From: UBA2357 sp041678045 | Lineage (GTDB): Bacteria; Pseudomonadota; Gammaproteobacteria; Burkholderiales; Rhodocyclaceae | Assembly (NCBI GenBank): GCA_041678045.1 | Contig: JBAYOV010000010.1 | Span: 1-64,000 of the forward strand | Length of the DNA: 64,000 nucleotides | Reading direction: 5' to 3' | Shown: positions 37,361 to 45,475 of the stretch, one piece after another | Numbering within the stretch: the first letter of the stretch is position 1 | Layout of the letters: the number at the start of each line of letters is the position of its first letter | Notes under the pieces: generated by a model | What the model was told of the DNA's origin: nothing | What the model saw: only the letters and a program-made list of their open reading frames with translations | The model's database searches: none | Position numbers and translations under genes: made by a program

Positions 37361-38881
37361 CCCGGCCCTTAATTCTACTTTGTCAGATTTATCGCCCATC
37401 GTTTGTTGCCCGAAACCCCGATGAATCCGAGCGAGCCTGCCGTCGTCGATGAGAGTCTTTTGCCAGGCTGCGATTCCGATGTCGTCGTTCTATGACTTCA
37501 GCCAGTTCTGTGGCACCCATTTGTCGTTTCGGCAACATATGAGCGATGGCGGTGACCAGATCGTTGAGCGAGAGCATCGGCCAGGTTTCGCGATGGGTGA
37601 CTTTCTGTTTGACCAGGAACAGGGCAGCCAGCATGACCAGCGCCATATGGTGATGCCAGGCATCCCAGCGACGCACCTGGTAATCGGCCATCGCACACTC
37701 GCTCTTGGCTTCACGAAAGGCGTGTTCGATGAAGAATCGCTGCCCCTGCACGCGTGCCAGCACCGTCAGTGCCGTGTCCTGTGGGGCATTGGACAAACAG
37801 TAGTGAGAAGGGGTCGAGGTGCCCGGCTCGCGACGCACCATCAGATGCCACCGATGCGCTTGAGCCTGCTTCCCATCCCAGAGCCAGACCTGGGCGTGCA
37901 GATACTCGGCACGGAGCTCACCCTTCTCGCCCTCGCGCAAGCTCAGGCGTTGCCACGCCGTTGCCGGCTGCGCTGCCGCCCAAGCATCCACGCGGATCGG
38001 CACGGCCTCGGTCATCAGACGACTCGGTTTGCGCCCGCGCCCCGTTCTGCTCGGCACCGTCGGCTGCGGATCGGTCAGATAGACGCTTTGATCCTTATGG
38101 ACGTCGGCCACGAAGGATTTGCCTCGGGCATCAAGTGCCCTGAGAAACGCCGGCTCCTTGCCATAGCCTCCGTCGAGCGCAATGAATCCATAGCGCACGC
38201 CGATCTGATCGGCTTCATCAATCATCTCGAGGGCCAACGTGCTCTTCGAGCGATAAACACGTTCAGTCTCGGGAATCGCCGCTCGATCGCAGCGCTTTAC
38301 GTCACTTACCCAACTCTGGGGCAGATACAAGCGCGCACTGAACAAGCTCGCCATCTCTCCCCGGCACAGCGCGGCATAAACGCCGACCTGGCTGTTATCG
38401 ACCTTGCCAAGACGCCCGTTCCAGTGCCGTGCCACGCCCGCCGAAGCTTTGCCCTTCTTGGCTATCGCACTTTCATCGATAACCAGCACCGACTCCGGTC
38501 CTCCGAGCAAACCATCGACTTCAGTGGCCACCGCCCGACTCAGTCCCGACCAATCCACGCACTGACTCGTGAGCATGTGCTGCATGGCTTGTTCATCGAC
38601 CGCACCGGTCTCGCTCATGCGCAGCATGTTGCCCCGCTCCGATTGGAAAAGCCCGCGTACGTAGCCGAAAAAGCTCTCGGAGACGTTGCGCGTACGGGTG
38701 ACGAAAAATGATGAAAACCGCTCAAGATGGGCATCAAGCGCCTGTAGAAGGCTCGCAAGGGCATCAGCAAGGCACGGACGAGGGTGTTTGAGTTGACATG
38801 GTCAAATAACTTATATTTAACAAGCACTTATTTTACCATTCCCCGCTCGCCGAATCTGACAAAGTAAAATTAAGGGCCGGG
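37361..38881. mobile_element. IS701-like insertion sequence
   Basis: 1521 bp bounded by 29-bp terminal inverted repeats (37361-37389 and 38853-38881) that differ at one position. Both ends start CCCGGCCCTTAATT. TTAA flanks each side (37357-37360 and 38882-38885), fitting the YTAR target and 4-bp duplication of IS701-type elements. It carries one transposase gene. It lies between the end of the gsp operon and the upstream region of the IPTL-CTERM gene, leaving only about 145 bases of native sequence before that gene. Confidence 0.85.
37389..38627 (-). CDS. IS701-family DDE transposase, 5' end possibly frameshifted
   Basis: 412 residues from ATG 38627. DDE core: VLVIDESAIAKKGKASAGVA (first Asp), FIALDGGYGKEPA (second Asp), FFIEHAFREAKSECAMADYQ (Glu region). 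The same frame stays open for 58 codons upstream to a stop at 38802-38804 and encodes a conserved-looking N-terminus (ALDAHLERFSSFFVTRTRN), but with no ATG, GTG or TTG. An ATG at 38799 in another frame (MSTQTPSSVPC) ends after 11 codons just where the conserved frame begins. A one-base change, or a +1 shift, would join them. The copy may therefore be inactive or use an internal start. The stop codon overlaps the left inverted repeat. Confidence 0.85.
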   Translation of the reverse strand: MLRMSETGAVDEQAMQHMLTSQCVDWSGLSRAVATEVDGLLGGPESVLVIDESAIAKKGKASAGVARHWNGRLGKVDNSQVGVYAALCRGEMASLFSARLYLPQSWVSDVKRCDRAAIPETERVYRSKSTLALEMIDEADQIGVRYGFIALDGGYGKEPAFLRALDARGKSFVADVHKDQSVYLTDPQPTVPSRTGRGRKPSRLMTEAVPIRVDAWAAAQPATAWQRLSLREGEKGELRAEYLHAQVWLWDGKQAQAHRWHLMVRREPGTSTPSHYCLSNAPQDTALTVLARVQGQRFFIEHAFREAKSECAMADYQVRRWDAWHHHMALVMLAALFLVKQKVTHRETWPMLSLNDLVTAIAHMLPKRQMGATELAEVIERRHRNRSLAKDSHRRRQARSDSSGFRATNDGR

Positions 38882-38985
38882 TTAATAATCTGTCGGCCGG
38901 TTCTGGCCTGACGAAGCGAGGAAGAAAGGCGCCACGTCATGCGCGGTCATGATGCTGAAGCCAATCCTGTGGGCGCCTCGACCGC

Positions 38986-39726
38986 TTACGGCAGGCTCAC
39001 CACCACCCGGCCCGGGGTGCCGGTGAGGCGGGCGTTGCGGCCCATTACGTTGGGCATGCGGTCGACCACTTCGGGGTCGCCTTCCACCGTGGCCTGGAAG
39101 TTGAAGCGGCCGTCGGCTTCCAGCCGTCCGCTGCCGTTTACCCGCAGGTCGCCTTCCAGCGTGTGCACCGTGATGTCGAAGGCGCGGCCGACGGACTGGA
39201 AGCGGATTTCGTGCGCGCCAAGTTCGCGCTCGGGCAGGATGTCCAGCCCGGCATCGCGCCACTGCACGGTGAGCGCGCCTTCGCAGCTGGCCCGCCAGTC
39301 GCAGCCGAAGCCGCTGGAGCCGAGCAGAAGCCGGCCACGCCAGCCGGCGCGGGCAGCGGGGTGGGGGATGGCGGCGGCGATCAGCGGCAGGGGCAGGTCC
39401 ACTTCCAGATGGGCCAGGTCCACCCCGTCCGGGGTGATCCGCACCCGGCCCTGCGGGTGGCCATGCTCGCTGATGCGCAGGCCCAGCCCCAGCGGCGAGC
39501 CTTGCCCGTCGAGCGACCATTCCACCGCACGCACGGCCTGCAGCGTGCGCTGACCGGCCGAGATCGCCAGCACACCGCGCCCCTGCCAAACACTGCCGTG
39601 GGCTTCGACCAGACGCAGCGTGCCACCGCTGGCGCGGGCGAGCAGAGTATCCATGAGGCTGGCGGGCAGGCGCACCACGACCAGCGCCAGCGTGAGCAGC
39701 AGGAGCAGCGACAGGCGCAACCACAT
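38986..39726 (-). CDS. gspN: Type II secretion protein GspN
   Basis: 246 residues, last gene of the gsp operon. One N-terminal membrane segment (LRLSLLLLLTLALVVVRLPA) is followed by a periplasmic beta-rich domain with LVEAHGSVWQGRGVL near 40, characteristic of GspN. Its start overlaps the gspM stop by one base. GspN is optional in many type II systems; its presence points to the Xanthomonas/Ralstonia-like arrangement. About 105 bases separate its end from the insertion sequence. Confidence 0.88.
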   Translation of the reverse strand: MWLRLSLLLLLTLALVVVRLPASLMDTLLARASGGTLRLVEAHGSVWQGRGVLAISAGQRTLQAVRAVEWSLDGQGSPLGLGLRISEHGHPQGRVRITPDGVDLAHLEVDLPLPLIAAAIPHPAARAGWRGRLLLGSSGFGCDWRASCEGALTVQWRDAGLDILPERELGAHEIRFQSVGRAFDITVHTLEGDLRVNGSGRLEADGRFNFQATVEGDPEVVDRMPNVMGRNARLTGTPGRVVVSLP

Positions 39727-40202
39727 TATTGCGGACTCAGCGCGATGCGGAAGTGGATCGTGTCGCCACGGGTTTCCATGCTCACCTGGGCTGCGCGCAA
39801 CCGCTGCTCGGCCTGCAGCGTGGCCAGCCAGTCCACCAGCGCGGCAAACCCGCCGCTGCCTTCGGCCTGCAACAGGTGGCCGCTGCGTTCGATGCTCACC
39901 TTCAGGCCGCGCGAGCTGGCCGCTGCCGAGGCGGCGCCGAGCAGCGCTTCGGTGGGGGTGGTGGCGGGGGCGGGCAGGGTCTGCAGGCGGCTCAGTTCGG
40001 CAGCGTCGGCCTGCATCTGTACCAGCTGTGCCTGTGCGGTGGGCAGCTGGGTGGCGAGCCGGCGATGTTCGGCCAGCGTCCATTCGGTGAGCCACACCAG
40101 CAGCGCGCCGGCCACCACCAGCATGGCCAGCAGGATCATGCGGCGCTCGCGCGGGCTGCGGGCCTGCAGCGCGTCGAGCAGGCGGGAAACCGGTGCATTC
40201 AT
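39726..40202 (-). CDS. gspM: Type II secretion protein GspM
   Basis: 158 residues. Short cytosolic N-terminus with the typical RSPRERRMI before a single membrane helix (LLAMLVVAGALLVWLTEW), then a coiled-coil-prone stretch and a small ferredoxin-like periplasmic domain (LKVSIERSGHLLQAEG). Partner of GspL in the inner-membrane platform. It overlaps gspL by four bases, so translation is coupled. Confidence 0.9.
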   Translation of the reverse strand: MNAPVSRLLDALQARSPRERRMILLAMLVVAGALLVWLTEWTLAEHRRLATQLPTAQAQLVQMQADAAELSRLQTLPAPATTPTEALLGAASAAASSRGLKVSIERSGHLLQAEGSGGFAALVDWLATLQAEQRLRAAQVSMETRGDTIHFRIALSPQ

Positions 40203-41413
40203 GGCAGCACCCTCCGGTTGATGATGAGACTGTCGGGTTCGCTGCCCGCCCGGGCGTCGTGCCCCAGGGTGTGCAGCCGGGCCTGCAGCAGCTCGGTCTG
40301 GGTGAGGCGGGTGGGGTCGTAGCGCACCTGCAGCGTGCCGTTGTCGGCGTTGTATTCGAGGGCGGTGATGGCGTGTCGGGTGGCGTTGCCGCCAATGTCC
40401 GCAAAGCTGTCGAGCAGGGTCAGGAAGTCGCTCTCGCGCAGTTGGCCGTGGCGGGCGCGGGCTTCGTCGAGCGCACGGCGCAGTTGTACCGCCGGGGCGA
40501 TGGCCGGCGTGCCGGGCACGGCCGTTTCGAACAGGCGGCGCAGACGGGCTTCGGTGGCTTCCAGTTGCTGCGCCTTCCACAGCACTTCACCGAGCAGGGC
40601 GAGCAGGCCGATGAAAGCGGCCAGCGTGGCGAGCATCAGGGGGGCGCGTGCCTGGCGCAGCACGCCGCCGCTGCTGCGCGCGGCAAATTCGCCATGCAAC
40701 AGGTCGGCAGCCTGCGCATGTCCCTGCCACCAGACGGGGGCCGGCACGGTTTCGAGCACCACGCCGTGACGCGTGGCGAGGGCCTCCAGTGCGGCTTGTG
40801 CGGGGGGCAGTTCGCCGGACAGGGCCGTGACCCGCAGGCGTGCGGGTCGCTTGCCGGCGGCACGGTCGAGCAGGTGTTCGAGCATCGGCAGCACCGTGTC
40901 GGGGTCGACGGCGATGGCGGGCGCGGGCGCGGGATTGAGGATGAAGCCGCCGTCCGGGCAGGCGCTCAGGCTCCAGCTGTCGGGCGGAAGGGGGGCTTGC
41001 TGCAGGGCCGAGGTGATGCGCTGCGGCGGGCGTCCGAGTGCCTTGAGCTGTGCGACGATGCGCTGCAGGCGGGGACGCGCGCACACCAGCACCCGCACGC
41101 TGAAGCCTTCGTCCAGCTTGTGGCGGGCGGTGACGGTGAGGTGTTGCTCGTCCACATCGCGCAGCAGTTGTTCTTCCAGCGCGTAGCGCAGCAAACGGGT
41201 CTGGTCGCTGCGGCCACCGGCTGGCAGGCGGGTGTCCAGCCAGCTGCACTGCGGCGCGGAGAGCACCGCTTCGCAGCGCTGTGCGGCGGGCCAGTGGCGG
41301 GGCTCGGAGTGGCCTTCGCTCACCACCCGGTCGCGGTCGTCGAGCACCACCCAGGGGGCGGAGGGGGTTTCGGGCCAGCTTTCGTCCAGATGGACGATGA
41401 GTCGTGTGTTCAT
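40199..41413 (-). CDS. gspL: Type II secretion protein GspL
   Basis: 404 residues. Actin-like cytosolic domain (residues 1-240), membrane helix near 255-275 (APLMLATLAAFIGLLALLGE) and a periplasmic ferredoxin-like domain to the end. It recruits the GspE ATPase to the membrane platform and binds GspM. ATG 41413 lies 10 bases after the gspK stop. Confidence 0.9.
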   Translation of the reverse strand: MNTRLIVHLDESWPETPSAPWVVLDDRDRVVSEGHSEPRHWPAAQRCEAVLSAPQCSWLDTRLPAGGRSDQTRLLRYALEEQLLRDVDEQHLTVTARHKLDEGFSVRVLVCARPRLQRIVAQLKALGRPPQRITSALQQAPLPPDSWSLSACPDGGFILNPAPAPAIAVDPDTVLPMLEHLLDRAAGKRPARLRVTALSGELPPAQAALEALATRHGVVLETVPAPVWWQGHAQAADLLHGEFAARSSGGVLRQARAPLMLATLAAFIGLLALLGEVLWKAQQLEATEARLRRLFETAVPGTPAIAPAVQLRRALDEARARHGQLRESDFLTLLDSFADIGGNATRHAITALEYNADNGTLQVRYDPTRLTQTELLQARLHTLGHDARAGSEPDSLIINRRVLP

Positions 41414-41423
41414 GAGTCAGGGG

Positions 41424-42377
41424 TCAAGGAATGCGTTGCCAGAGAATGTCGGGCCAGGTGTTCTTGCGGTCGAGCAGCACATCGAGGCTGACCACAGACA
41501 CGCCGTTGCGCGCCCGGCCGGTGACCAGGAAGAAGCGGCTGCGCACGTCGAGCAGGGCCGGGCTGTCCACCGAGGCGCCCGCAGGCAGCCGGGCGGTGAA
41601 GTCGGCCACATCGCGAAACCAGGCGCGGTCGCGTTCGGCCACCAGTACGGTGGCAGCATTCAGCTCCAGCCCGGACGTTATCGCAAAAAGCACTTCGGCT
41701 GGGGCGGTATTCACGTTGATCTTGCTGGGCGCGGGCACGGCAACCGCAACTTCGGCCAGCCGGGCCACCAGCCGCGGGTCGAAGCCGGGCACGGCGAGCA
41801 GTTCGCCGAGGTCCACCAGCGGGCCGTGCGGGGCGCTGCGGGCCGTGCGGGCGCCGGGGCGGCTGCGGGCGTTGGCCTCCTCGTCGGGCGGAGCAATCCA
41901 TTCGAGCAGGGCGTCGGCCAATTGCGCGGCCCGGTTGGCCGGCACCTCCAGCGCACTGAGCAGGCGTTCGAACTGGTGACGGGCAAGCAGCTCGGGTTTG
42001 CCTTCGGGGGCGAGGTTGTTGAGGTTGAAGCGGCCTGACCAGTCGATGATTTCGCCGGACACCTCGGCCTCGCCGACCGGGGTGGGGGGCACCCGCACCG
42101 CCCAGGGTTCGCGCAGGTGGTCCACCGGTGTGCTGCGTTCGTCGTCGGCCAGCACATTGCGCGCCCAGTCGACCGCGCCGCGTGCCAGCAGGCGGGCCTG
42201 GGCCTGATCCTGCAGGCCGGTGGCGCTGTCGATGCTGCGCCCCAGGCTGCCGATGATCGCGGCGGCCACGCTGGCGGCCAGAAACACGGTGACCAGCGCC
42301 AGCACCACCGCCGCGCCGCGCTGGCGGGCGGGTGCGAAGGGCGCAGGGAGGGGGCGGGAGTGGTCAGCGCAGCGCAT
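41424..42377 (-). CDS. gspK: Type II secretion minor pseudopilin GspK
   Basis: 317 residues. Prepilin-like N-terminus: QRG followed by AAVVLALVTVFLAASVAA, lacking the Glu5 of the other pseudopilins, as is normal for GspK. The large C-terminal domain includes the SAM-like fold (DLGELLAVPGFDPRLVARL, INVNTAPAEVL). It caps the pseudopilus tip with GspI and GspJ. Its start overlaps gspJ by 14 bases. Confidence 0.9.
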   Translation of the reverse strand: MRCADHSRPLPAPFAPARQRGAAVVLALVTVFLAASVAAAIIGSLGRSIDSATGLQDQAQARLLARGAVDWARNVLADDERSTPVDHLREPWAVRVPPTPVGEAEVSGEIIDWSGRFNLNNLAPEGKPELLARHQFERLLSALEVPANRAAQLADALLEWIAPPDEEANARSRPGARTARSAPHGPLVDLGELLAVPGFDPRLVARLAEVAVAVPAPSKINVNTAPAEVLFAITSGLELNAATVLVAERDRAWFRDVADFTARLPAGASVDSPALLDVRSRFFLVTGRARNGVSVVSLDVLLDRKNTWPDILWQRIP

Positions 42378-42954
42378 ACAGCCGGGTGATCAGGCCTTCG
42401 GGTTGGAGGTCGAGCTGCAGTTCCACCGCGTCGGGCAAGGGCTGGGCGCTTTGTCCGCCCTGCGCAAGCTGTCCGGCCGGGGGCCATTGAGTGTGCCATT
42501 CACCCGAACCGATGAAGCGCCAGTGCACGCTGCGCACATCGTCCAGCAGCCGTTCGCCGATTTCTTCCGCATGTCCGGCCGGCAGCCCTTCGGGGCGGCG
42601 CAGCCAGTACAGCTGGCCGTTGGCATGCTGCAGGCGAATGCGCTCCACACCCTGGCTGTTGATGCTCAGCCATTGCAGCTCGCCTGCGTCGGGGGTGCCG
42701 CTCAGCATCAGGGCGGCGGGGCGGCGGTTGCCGGTCACGCGTGCCGGGGCGGCGATCTGCAGCAGCTCGGTTTCGATGATCTGCAGGCTGCGCTCCAGCG
42801 CACGCCAGCGTTGCAGGCTGTCTTCCAGCTGTTGCTGGGCGGTGAGCAGCTGGGTGGTGGCGCGATAGCTCAGGGTGCCCAGCACGGCAAACACGGCCAG
42901 CGCAATCATCAGCTCGATGAGGGTCAGGCCGCGCTGCCGGCGGCGGGCGTTCAT
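42364..42954 (-). CDS. gspJ: Type II secretion minor pseudopilin GspJ
   Basis: 196 residues from ATG 42954. Prepilin cleavage site in RRRQRG followed by LTLIELMIALAVF, with Glu at +5. The globular part (LQIIETELLQIAAPAR; HWRFIGSGEWHTQWPP) matches GspJ, with the RFI..G.W...WP region near the C-terminus. Forms the tip complex with GspI and GspK. The first four bases overlap the gspI stop. Confidence 0.92.
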   Translation of the reverse strand: MNARRRQRGLTLIELMIALAVFAVLGTLSYRATTQLLTAQQQLEDSLQRWRALERSLQIIETELLQIAAPARVTGNRRPAALMLSGTPDAGELQWLSINSQGVERIRLQHANGQLYWLRRPEGLPAGHAEEIGERLLDDVRSVHWRFIGSGEWHTQWPPAGQLAQGGQSAQPLPDAVELQLDLQPEGLITRLYALR

Positions 42955-43319
42955 TGCAGTGGCCTCGCGAGAAAACCGGTGAGGCTGGCCAGTGGGCGGC
43001 CGTCGTCCGGGTGGTGTACTGCGACATCCACGCGCAGGAACAGCGGGTTGGGCGTGGGTTGCACGTTTTCGCGCCAGATGAAGCGCTGGCCGGCCTGTTC
43101 GGCCTCGCCCTGGTTGATGCCCAGCGGGGGCCACAGTTGGCGGGCGCGCAGTTCGGCCAGGCGGTTTTGCGCCACCCAGCTGGCCAGCCCGTGGTCGCGC
43201 AGGAGTGCGGCCGACTGGGTGCTCGCTCCGACCGCGCGCATCGCCGCGCCCAGGGCGACGGCGAGAATGGCCAGCGCGACCAGACATTCGAGCAGGGTGA
43301 AGCCGCGCGTGCGTTTCAT
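42951..43319 (-). CDS. gspI: Type II secretion minor pseudopilin GspI
   Basis: 122 residues. Prepilin motif RTRGFTLLECLVALAILAVA with Glu5, then the GspI signature VAQNRLAELRARQLWPP. Start overlaps gspH stop by four bases. Nucleates the pseudopilus tip with GspJ and GspK. Confidence 0.92.
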   Translation of the reverse strand: MKRTRGFTLLECLVALAILAVALGAAMRAVGASTQSAALLRDHGLASWVAQNRLAELRARQLWPPLGINQGEAEQAGQRFIWRENVQPTPNPLFLRVDVAVHHPDDGRPLASLTGFLARPLQ

Positions 43320-43786
43320 GCCGGCGAGCGGGGGTGTTGCCGGGTTTCGACTTCGCCGGTGCCCCGTCCGCGCAACAGCACGCTGCCGTCGGGGGTGAGC
43401 AGTTCGAGCTCGAAGCGCGGGCTGCGCGTGCCGAACACGATGTAGCGGGCGGATTGATCATTCACCCGCAGGGCGGCCCAGCGCAGATCGTCCGGCAGCA
43501 CCCGTTCGACGAACAGGGGCGCTTCTTCCAGCGCAATCCAGCGCCCGTCGGTGTCGCGCATGCTGAAGCGATAGCCGTCCGGCAGGGTTTCGAAGGCGAT
43601 GCTCTGGCCGCGAATCCGCGCCCGCTCGGCGGTGGCCTCCAGTACCCAGCGCAGGCGCTCGACGGCCAGACCGGTATCGCGGCCGCGCAGCACCTCCAGA
43701 CTCACCGACACGCCACTGATCACCACCCCGAGGATGGTGAGCACCACCAGCACTTCGATCAGGGTGAAGCCACGGCTGCGCCGCAT
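43316..43786 (-). CDS. gspH: Type II secretion minor pseudopilin GspH
   Basis: 156 residues from ATG 43786; an upstream in-frame start at 43831 lies within gspG and is rejected. Prepilin motif RRSRGFTLIEVLVVLTILG with Glu5, beta-rich globular domain (ERARIRGQSIAFETLPDGYR). Links the tip complex to the GspG shaft. Confidence 0.9.
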   Translation of the reverse strand: MRRSRGFTLIEVLVVLTILGVVISGVSVSLEVLRGRDTGLAVERLRWVLEATAERARIRGQSIAFETLPDGYRFSMRDTDGRWIALEEAPLFVERVLPDDLRWAALRVNDQSARYIVFGTRSPRFELELLTPDGSVLLRGRGTGEVETRQHPRSPA

Positions 43787-43802
43787 GTCTGCGCGGCCGG
43801 AC

Positions 43803-44261
43803 TCAGAGCGCCCAGGAGCCGATGTCGGCATCGAAGTCGTTACCGCCGGCGCGGCCGTCGGCGCCGAAGCTCATGACGTCCACCTCGCCGCGCAGGCCGG
43901 GGTTGAGGTACTGGTAAGCCTGGCCCCAGGGGTCGGTGGGCAGGCGTTCGAGATACGGTTTCCAGTTGTCGGGCTGCGGCTCGCTGGTGGGGCGTTCGAC
44001 CAGCGCCTGCAGGCCCTGCGCGGTGGTGGGGTAGCTGCGGTTGTCGAGCTTGTAGAGCTTGAGCGCCTGCATGAGGGTGGCGATGTCCTGCTTGGCGGCG
44101 ACCACCCGGGCTTCGTCCGGGCGGCTCATGATGCGCGGCACCACCAGGCTGGCGAGCACGCCGAGGATGACGATCACCACCATGATCTCGATGAGGGTGA
44201 AGCCACGCTGTTGCGGGCGCTGCGGCAGGAAAGACGATGGCAGGGGGCGGAACGGAAGCAT
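43803..44261 (-). CDS. gspG: Type II secretion major pseudopilin GspG
   Basis: 152 residues from ATG 44261; a TTG six bases upstream is possible. Cleavage site QQRG then FTLIEIMVVIVILGVLA with Glu5. The conserved pseudopilin features LYKLDNRSYPTTAQGLQALV, LPTDPWGQAYQYLNPG and the C-terminal calcium-site region DVMSFGADGRAGG are intact. Main subunit of the pseudopilus; processed by a prepilin peptidase that is not encoded in this window. Confidence 0.94.
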   Translation of the reverse strand: MLPFRPLPSSFLPQRPQQRGFTLIEIMVVIVILGVLASLVVPRIMSRPDEARVVAAKQDIATLMQALKLYKLDNRSYPTTAQGLQALVERPTSEPQPDNWKPYLERLPTDPWGQAYQYLNPGLRGEVDVMSFGADGRAGGNDFDADIGSWAL

Positions 44262-44267
44262 GCGCAA

Positions 44268-45470
44268 TTACCTCAGGAAGGTGTTGATCTCGATGATGGG
44301 CTGCATCACCGCCAGCACGATGAGCAGCACCAGGCCGCCCATGGCGAGCAGCAGCAACGGTTCGAGCAGGCTGGTGAGCGTGCCGGTGCGGTTTTCCAGC
44401 TCCTGCTGCTGCAGGCGGGCGGCGCGGGCGAGCAGTTCGTCCAGTCGCCCGGTGGTTTCGCCGTTGGCGATCATGTGGATGAGCAGCGGCGGAAAGGCCC
44501 GGGTGGCGCCCAGCGCGCGGGACAGGCTCTGGCCTTCGCGCACCCGCTCGGTGGCGTCGCGGATGGCGTCCTGCAGCGGCACGCGGCCGATCACCTCGCG
44601 CCCGGCGTCGAGCGCGGCGAGCAGGGGCACGCCGCTGCCGGCGAGGATGGACAGCGTGCTGGCAAAGCGGGTGGCATCCAGGGTGCGCAGGTGGCGGCCG
44701 ATGAGCGGCAGGCGCAGCAGGGTCTGGTCCCACCGGCGGCGGATGGCGCGGTCGCGCAGCAGCCAGTGCACGCCCAGGCCGCTGAGGCCGATGAGCACCA
44801 TCAGCAGCCAGCCCCAGCTACGCAGGAAGTCGGAGATCAGGATCATGCCCCGGGTGAGCAGTGGCAGGGCTTGCTTGCCTTGCTGGAACACAGACACCAC
44901 TTGCGGCACCACATAGGTCATCAGGCCGATCACCACCAGCGTGGCGACCACCGCGACGATGGCCGGGTAGAGCAGGGCCTGCTGGGTTTTCTGGCGCAGG
45001 GCGTTGCGCTGCTCCAGATAGTCGGACAGCTGGGTCATGACGTTGGCCAGTTCGCCGGATTTTTCGCCGGCTGCCACGGAGGCGCGGTAGATCGCGGGAA
45101 AGGCGGTCGGGTAGCGGTCGAGGGCGGCGCGCAGGCTGTGTCCGGCGAGCACCTCGGAGCGGATGCCGGCGAGAATTTGCCGGCTGGCTTCGTTTTCGGA
45201 CTGTTCGATGAGGGCGGCCAGGGCCTGCTCCACGGTGAGCCCGGAGGCGAGCAGGGTGGACCACTGGCGCGACAGCAGCACCAGTTCGGACTCGCGCAGC
45301 CTTCGCCGGGTGGCCTTGCCTTCGCCGCGTGTCGACACGCTGCCCACGTCTACCGGAAACAGGCCGCGCTCGCGCAACAGGGCACGGGCGGCGCGGCTGG
45401 TGTCGGCTTCGAGTACGCCGGTGGTTTCCTTGCCCTGGGCATCGACGGCGGTGTAGCGGAATGCGGTCAT
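44268..45470 (-). CDS. gspF: Type II secretion inner-membrane platform protein GspF
   Basis: 400 residues. N-terminal FRYTAVDAQGKETTGVLEAD, two tandem T2SSF domains (about 70-195 and 270-395) and three membrane helices (near 170, 220 and 375). Each domain has the characteristic GE pattern (SVAAGEKSGELANVM; MIANGETTGRLDELL). It sits at the centre of the platform beneath the pseudopilus. Confidence 0.94.
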   Translation of the reverse strand: MTAFRYTAVDAQGKETTGVLEADTSRAARALLRERGLFPVDVGSVSTRGEGKATRRRLRESELVLLSRQWSTLLASGLTVEQALAALIEQSENEASRQILAGIRSEVLAGHSLRAALDRYPTAFPAIYRASVAAGEKSGELANVMTQLSDYLEQRNALRQKTQQALLYPAIVAVVATLVVIGLMTYVVPQVVSVFQQGKQALPLLTRGMILISDFLRSWGWLLMVLIGLSGLGVHWLLRDRAIRRRWDQTLLRLPLIGRHLRTLDATRFASTLSILAGSGVPLLAALDAGREVIGRVPLQDAIRDATERVREGQSLSRALGATRAFPPLLIHMIANGETTGRLDELLARAARLQQQELENRTGTLTSLLEPLLLLAMGGLVLLIVLAVMQPIIEINTFLR

Positions 45471-45475
45471 GGTGG

